Positions 60,922 to 64,000 of a stretch of DNA of 64,000 nt are shown here, piece by piece. The notes beneath the pieces are model-generated. The model had not been told where the DNA came from and made no database searches. It saw nothing but the letters and a program-made list of their open reading frames with translations. Source of the stretch: an uncultured bacterium (GTDB lineage: Bacteria; Muiribacteriota; Ozemobacteria; Ozemobacterales; Ozemobacteraceae); contig CALEDQ010000029.1 of NCBI GenBank assembly GCA_937949615.1, forward strand, positions 186,001 to 250,000, in the 5' to 3' direction. A program made the position numbers and the translations under genes. The number at the start of each line of letters is the position of its first letter. Within the stretch, counting starts at the first letter, position 1.

Positions 60922-61661
60922 GCCGGCACCGCCGCTGATTCGCCAACCAGACCGGCGAAGCGTTTTTCAAGCTCAACCGTCGAATCAGAATCGCAAAATT
61001 CGGCCGGCGTGCCTTCAAAAACCAGTCGGCCGGCATGAAGAACGCCGATACGATGGCAAAGCCCGGGAAGATCGGAAAGAATATGGGTTGTAAAAAAAAC
61101 CGTCGCCCCTTCTTCGTTTAACTGCCGGATCACCCGCTTGACCAGCTGGCGACCTAAAGGATCGAGACCACTGGCCGGTTCATCGAGAATCACCAGTTGC
61201 GGGCGATGCACAATAGCGGCAGCGAGAGAAACGCGCTGCCGAGTGCCTTTCGACAACTGCTCTACCAGGCGGTCTTTTTCCGGTTCGAGGGCGAGCATCT
61301 GTATGGCCCTGTCGATAAGAGCTTCAGAGGGTCGCACTCCTGAAAGCCGACAGGCAGCCTGCAGCACTTCTTTAACCTTCAGATATTCTGGCAGATCCGG
61401 TTCTTCGGGGGCAAAACCAATGCTGACTGTTGCACCGGCCGTACCCGGCTGGCCCGGTCTGGTTACACCACCAGAATCGGGCCGACACAGGCCAAGAAGA
61501 ATTTTCATGGCAGTGGTTTTGCCGGCGCCGTTCAAACCCGCCATTGCGAAAACTTCGCCGGCCCGAATCTGAAGAGTCAGGCCGCGAAGTGCTTCGACAC
61601 GGCGACGCGAGCCAGGCTCGATATACGATCTGGTTATCGCGTCGAATGAAATGACATTCAT
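60918..61661 (-). CDS. ABC transporter ATP-binding protein
   Basis: A 247-residue ABC ATPase with Walker A GLNGAGKTTAMK, Q-loop region FAPEEPDLPEYLK, signature LSKGTRQRVSLA, Walker B LVILDEPASGLDP and the switch His in FFTTHILS. The pattern is of the ABC-2 exporter class (CcmA/NatA-like). It pairs with the next permease. It starts 19 bases after the tpx stop, so tpx may be cotranscribed. Confidence 0.93.
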   Translation of the reverse strand: MNVISFDAITRSYIEPGSRRRVEALRGLTLQIRAGEVFAMAGLNGAGKTTAMKILLGLCRPDSGGVTRPGQPGTAGATVSIGFAPEEPDLPEYLKVKEVLQAACRLSGVRPSEALIDRAIQMLALEPEKDRLVEQLSKGTRQRVSLAAAIVHRPQLVILDEPASGLDPLGRQLVKRVIRQLNEEGATVFFTTHILSDLPGLCHRIGVLHAGRLVFEGTPAEFCDSDSTVELEKRFAGLVGESAAVPA

Positions 61662-61680
61662 CAGAAGAGCGGCAAGAACA

Positions 61681-62190
61681 TCAGGAAACTTTGGCGAGGG
61701 CGCTCAAAGCTTCGTCATAGTTCGGTTCAGAAGTTACTTCGCCAACAATCTGACGATAAGCGATTTTGCCCTTTGAATCGACGATAAACACGGTTCTTGC
61801 GAGCAGGCGCAGTTCTTTGATGTGAATGCCAAGAGCGTCGGCAAGAGCCATAGCCGCATGATCAGAAAGGGTCATGACGTTTTTGGCACCGGCAGCACCG
61901 CACCAACGTGCCTGCGCGAACGGCAGATCGGCAGAAACGGCATAGACCTTGGCTTTGAGGCCGGCAGCTTTTTCGTTGAACTTGCGCACCTGCATGTCGC
62001 AAACGGGTGTGTCGAGCGACGGAACGGTGGTTATAACTTTGACACCCTTGTCTGAGCAAAGGTCAAAAGGCTTGAGATCGTTGGTCAGCAGAGTGATTCC
62101 CTTCGGAAAAGCGTCGCCAACCTTGATTTCATTGCCAATAAGAGTCAGGGGATTGCCCATAAAAGTGACTTTACCAGTCTGTTTGGTCAT
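61681..62190 (-). CDS. tpx: Thiol peroxidase (Tpx-type peroxiredoxin)
   Basis: A 169-residue atypical 2-Cys peroxiredoxin that reduces hydrogen peroxide and alkyl peroxides. The peroxidatic Cys lies in TTVPSLDTPVCDMQVRKFN and the resolving Cys in ADLPFAQARWC, the usual Tpx spacing. The ATG at 62190 has GGAGACAGAAA ahead; a longer frame upstream lacks a site. It is the first gene of the minus-strand run ending with the CxxCH protein. Confidence 0.95.
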   Translation of the reverse strand: MTKQTGKVTFMGNPLTLIGNEIKVGDAFPKGITLLTNDLKPFDLCSDKGVKVITTVPSLDTPVCDMQVRKFNEKAAGLKAKVYAVSADLPFAQARWCGAAGAKNVMTLSDHAAMALADALGIHIKELRLLARTVFIVDSKGKIAYRQIVGEVTSEPNYDEALSALAKVS

Positions 62191-62353
62191 TTTCTGTCTC
62201 CTCATTTTTATTTTAAGTATGTAAAAGAACACCAACAAACATTAGCAGACAAACCCAAACAACACAACCTCGCCCGGCCAAATGAAAACCTTTTTATGCT
62301 TCATTGTATATAGGCCGGTCAGTCGTTGCAACGCTCTGCGATCTTCACACCCT

Positions 62354-62485
62354 CATAGTTCCATCTGCTCACTCTGCTCGCACGACCGGAACTCGGGCTC
62401 TAAGCCGCATCCTGCGGCAATCGCCCGCGTTTTGCCCTCCAGGCAAAACGTCCGGTCTTAGCGGCATCGTTTGCAGGGAACTATG
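62354..62485 (+). ncRNA. Nested inverted-repeat element, candidate structured RNA
   Basis: Five stems nest without conflict. Outer: CATAGTTCC (62354-62362) with GGAACTATG (62477-62485). Inside it: GACCGGA (62384-62390) with TCCGGTC (62451-62457). Within that: CGGGC (62394-62398) with GCCCG (62423-62427) enclosing GCCGCA/TGCGGC with a three-base loop (62404-62418), and beside it CGTTTTGCC/GGCAAAACG (62428-62450). A further hairpin CGCTT/AAGCG lies at 62503-62516. This is the only gene-free stretch over 300 bases (62191-62611). It could be a non-coding RNA, a 5' regulatory element or a palindromic mobile repeat. Strand of action is not known; the plus strand is listed because the STAS gene follows. 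Confidence 0.55.
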
Positions 62486-62573
62486 GGTTGTTCGACAAGC
62501 GTCGCTTTTGCAAGCGCCTGACCTGCTTTAACTCGCATTTTACTATGGATGCTCATATAGTGAACTATTATAC

Positions 62574-62602
62574 TTGACAGGGTGATGGGGCCTGCCTATT
62601 AT
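62574..62602 (+). promoter_or_regulatory. Near-consensus sigma-70 promoter before the STAS gene
   Basis: TTGACA (62574-62579) and TATTAT (62597-62602) are 17 bases apart. Transcription would begin near 62609, only about three bases before the ATG at 62612, so the message would have almost no leader. Confidence 0.7.
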
Positions 62603-62611
62603 CCTGAAGGT

Positions 62612-62965
62612 ATGAGCGATTTTACAATAGAATTTGCAACTTCCGGAAAAGTTACGATTGTCAGAACTCAGGGCTACCTTGACGACGCGGGAGGAAAAGT
62701 CTTCAGGGATAAATGTTCCGAGTTGATTGACAAGGGCAATGTCAATTTTGTCATAAACCTTGAAAAAACGCCGGTTATCAACAGTACCGGCCTGTCGACT
62801 CTTCTCGACATCATGGTTCAGATAATTGACTACAACGGCGGCCAGGTGGCAATCACCGGGCTTTCTAAACTGACACAGACGGCTCTGCAGATGACTGGCG
62901 TTCTGACACTCTGCGACGCTTTTCCGACTGAAGCCGAAGCGATTGCCGCAATATCAGAAGCCTGA
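62612..62965 (+). CDS. STAS-domain anti-sigma factor antagonist
   Basis: A 117-residue single STAS domain, SpoIIAA/RsbV-like. The protein opens with the strand VTIVRTQGYLDDAGG and has the phosphorylation site VINSTGLSTLLD, with Ser58 as probable acceptor. Such proteins free a sigma factor by binding its anti-sigma kinase. The ATG at 62612 is chosen because the STAS fold starts within a few residues; upstream ATGs lie within the promoter. GAAGG is one base from the ATG, too close to act as a normal ribosome-binding site. No anti-sigma kinase or sigma gene is next to it. Confidence 0.88.
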   Translation: MSDFTIEFATSGKVTIVRTQGYLDDAGGKVFRDKCSELIDKGNVNFVINLEKTPVINSTGLSTLLDIMVQIIDYNGGQVAITGLSKLTQTALQMTGVLTLCDAFPTEAEAIAAISEA

Positions 62966-62989
62966 CAGACAAAAGTCCGGGGAAGTTTT

Positions 62990-64000
62990 ATGAAAAAGGC
63001 GATGCTGGTTCCGATGTTTTTTCTGGCATTGAATGCCGCTTCAGCGGCGGACATCAACTGGGATGAACTCGAAAAGAAGGCGCAGCAGTATACCGGCGAG
63101 ATTGAAAAAAAAGACGGTGGTTCTGCCACCTCTGCCGGCTCGGGCAAAGGCAAGGGCGTCGATCTGGTTCTGCCAGGTCAGCCTCAGGGAAGAACCATCG
63201 ACAATGCTGCCCCGCCGCTTTCAGAGGCAGACAAACGCCATATTACCGTGCATCTCAAGCTTGCCAACCGTCATTTTTCGAAAAAGAACTACCCCAAAGC
63301 GATTGAAGAAACCGATCTGGTCTTTGAACGCGAACCAGACAACGCCAGCGCCCGTTTCATGCGCGCGGTAATTGCTGGCAGACTGCGTGATCATCAGACG
63401 GCCTGGTTCAATATTCTCATCGCCCGCGAAAAAGACCAGGCGAATCCGAAAATCGACACTTTCATCAACAAGCTGAAAACCGTAGCGCCAGAGCCGACCG
63501 AACCGGTATGGGTGCAGGGGGTCTATCGCTCGATCCCGGTTTCAGGCTGTGAAAAAGCTGCCGATGTCATCGAACGCCTGCTGCTCGACCCGGCCAGCCA
63601 CAATATAACCAGCCTGCAAACCGGTGATTTTACCGAAGAGGCTGACAAAACAATCATGCCTTTACAGCTCGAGTGTTCAAGCCCGCCCGAAAAAGACGCC
63701 ATTGTCAGCCTGCTGAAAAAGGCTGCGGGCAGCGATGTAACCGTCAAATCCGGCAATGGCAACAAGCTCGATCTGAGTGTAACGGTTAAGGGGTTTGGCA
63801 TCGAGAACAAAAATGTCAAACCGATCTCTGAACTGCAGGAATTCATCAAAGATCTTACTGAAGAAGTGGATGTCGCTATCAGTGACACGGTCGAACGTGA
63901 GGCTGAGAATAAGATTCTCGATATCACCTATGAAATTTCGACCCGCGATTTTAAAACACTTAACGACTTTCTGCGCAAGATTTCGCCTTATGCAACCAGA
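62990..64000 (+). CDS. Secreted TPR-like protein, cut by the window end
   Basis: An open frame of 337 codons that runs off the right edge. A GGGGAAG site precedes the ATG. The signal peptide is MKKAMLVPMFFLALNAASA, cut before ADIN. A linker (about 40-75) is Gly/Ser/Lys-rich. A TPR-like pair follows (KLANRHFSKKNYPKAIEETD, LVFEREPDNASARFMRAVIAG). The rest is of mixed alpha/beta structure with CEKAADVIERLLLD and DVTVKSGNGNKLDL, a strand-turn pattern somewhat like secretin N-domains. Role unknown; possibly envelope biogenesis. It starts 24 bases after the STAS stop and is probably cotranscribed. Confidence 0.75.
   Translation, partial: MKKAMLVPMFFLALNAASAADINWDELEKKAQQYTGEIEKKDGGSATSAGSGKGKGVDLVLPGQPQGRTIDNAAPPLSEADKRHITVHLKLANRHFSKKNYPKAIEETDLVFEREPDNASARFMRAVIAGRLRDHQTAWFNILIAREKDQANPKIDTFINKLKTVAPEPTEPVWVQGVYRSIPVSGCEKAADVIERLLLDPASHNITSLQTGDFTEEADKTIMPLQLECSSPPEKDAIVSLLKKAAGSDVTVKSGNGNKLDLSVTVKGFGIENKNVKPISELQEFIKDLTEEVDVAISDTVEREAENKILDITYEISTRDFKTLNDFLRKISPYATR

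Noticed and set aside
62304..62531. 75-codon plus-strand frame across the nested inverted repeats
   Set aside because: No ribosome-binding site, composition unlike neighbours, and the stems explain the sequence better. It should be kept in mind if homologues conserve the frame.
1..64000. Prophage, integrase, transposase, toxin-antitoxin or defence genes
   Set aside because: Searched by eye in all listed proteins; none shows the relevant motifs, and composition looks even.

Overview
The window is an ordinary chromosomal segment of a diderm (Gram-negative-type) bacterium. The evidence for this is a type II secretion system with a secretin, several lipobox lipoproteins, an SLH-domain protein and many Sec signal peptides. 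Base composition looks close to 50% GC. Shine-Dalgarno sites are strong, and GTG/TTG starts recur (rpsF, rplJ, gspF, nusG, the BIG2 lipoprotein). I see no phage, integrase, insertion sequence or CRISPR array. The phylum cannot be fixed from sequence alone. Large repetitive secreted proteins, split T2SS loci and SLH/dockerin-like modules would suit a poorly sampled lineage such as Candidatus Riflebacteria, but that is a low-confidence guess.

Layout. 1-2200: the ribosomal cluster rpsF-ssb-rpsR-DUF2232-rplI on the minus strand, with rplI cut by the window edge and a good promoter at 2166-2194. 2392-9881: an envelope cluster of two paralogous GT-C-type membrane proteins, an RCC1-repeat lipoprotein and an M30-like zinc protease lipoprotein; the two lipoproteins share an N-terminal module. 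9958-14579: a RuvC-like nuclease, a MoaC-MOSC fusion, an ADP-ribosylglycohydrolase and a metallo-beta-lactamase protein with two cyclic-nucleotide-binding domains. 14836-25187: a surface-protein island with a small dockerin-like protein, a BIG2 lipoprotein and a 2660-residue secreted protein ending in two dockerin-like modules, with hairpin terminators after each gene. 25437-30046: pseudopilin and assembly half of the T2SS (gspGHIJKLM). 30179-37334: endonuclease III and several unrecognised secreted or membrane proteins. 37446-41764: a two-gene PTS, an EIICB with a second EIIB domain and an EIIA-HPr-EI fusion. 41918-46887: translation/secretion cluster tRNA-Thr, tRNA-Tyr, tRNA-Thr, tuf, rpmG, tRNA-Trp, secE, nusG, rplKAJL with a consensus promoter and an L10 leader; rpoBC does not follow. 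46970-50058: TrmH-family methyltransferase, Mini-RNase III and cysS. 50192-56698: the other half of the T2SS (gspCDEF), plus strand. 56789-64000: a zinc phospholipase/nuclease-like protein with a HhH tail, an SLH protein, an operon of thiol peroxidase, ABC-2 exporter and a CxxCH protein, a 420-base non-coding stretch with nested inverted repeats, a STAS protein and a truncated TPR-like secreted protein.

How the parts relate. The two T2SS halves together make inner-membrane platform, ATPase, pseudopilus and secretin. Nearby proteins with signal peptides (dockerin-like and Ig-like proteins, M30-like protease, phospholipase-like protein) are natural candidate substrates, but this is inference from proximity. 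The PTS pair contains every phosphocarrier domain needed for uptake of one sugar, probably of the glucose/N-acetylglucosamine class. The most unusual non-coding signal is the nested inverted-repeat element at 62354-62485, just ahead of a near-perfect promoter that would give an almost leaderless STAS transcript.
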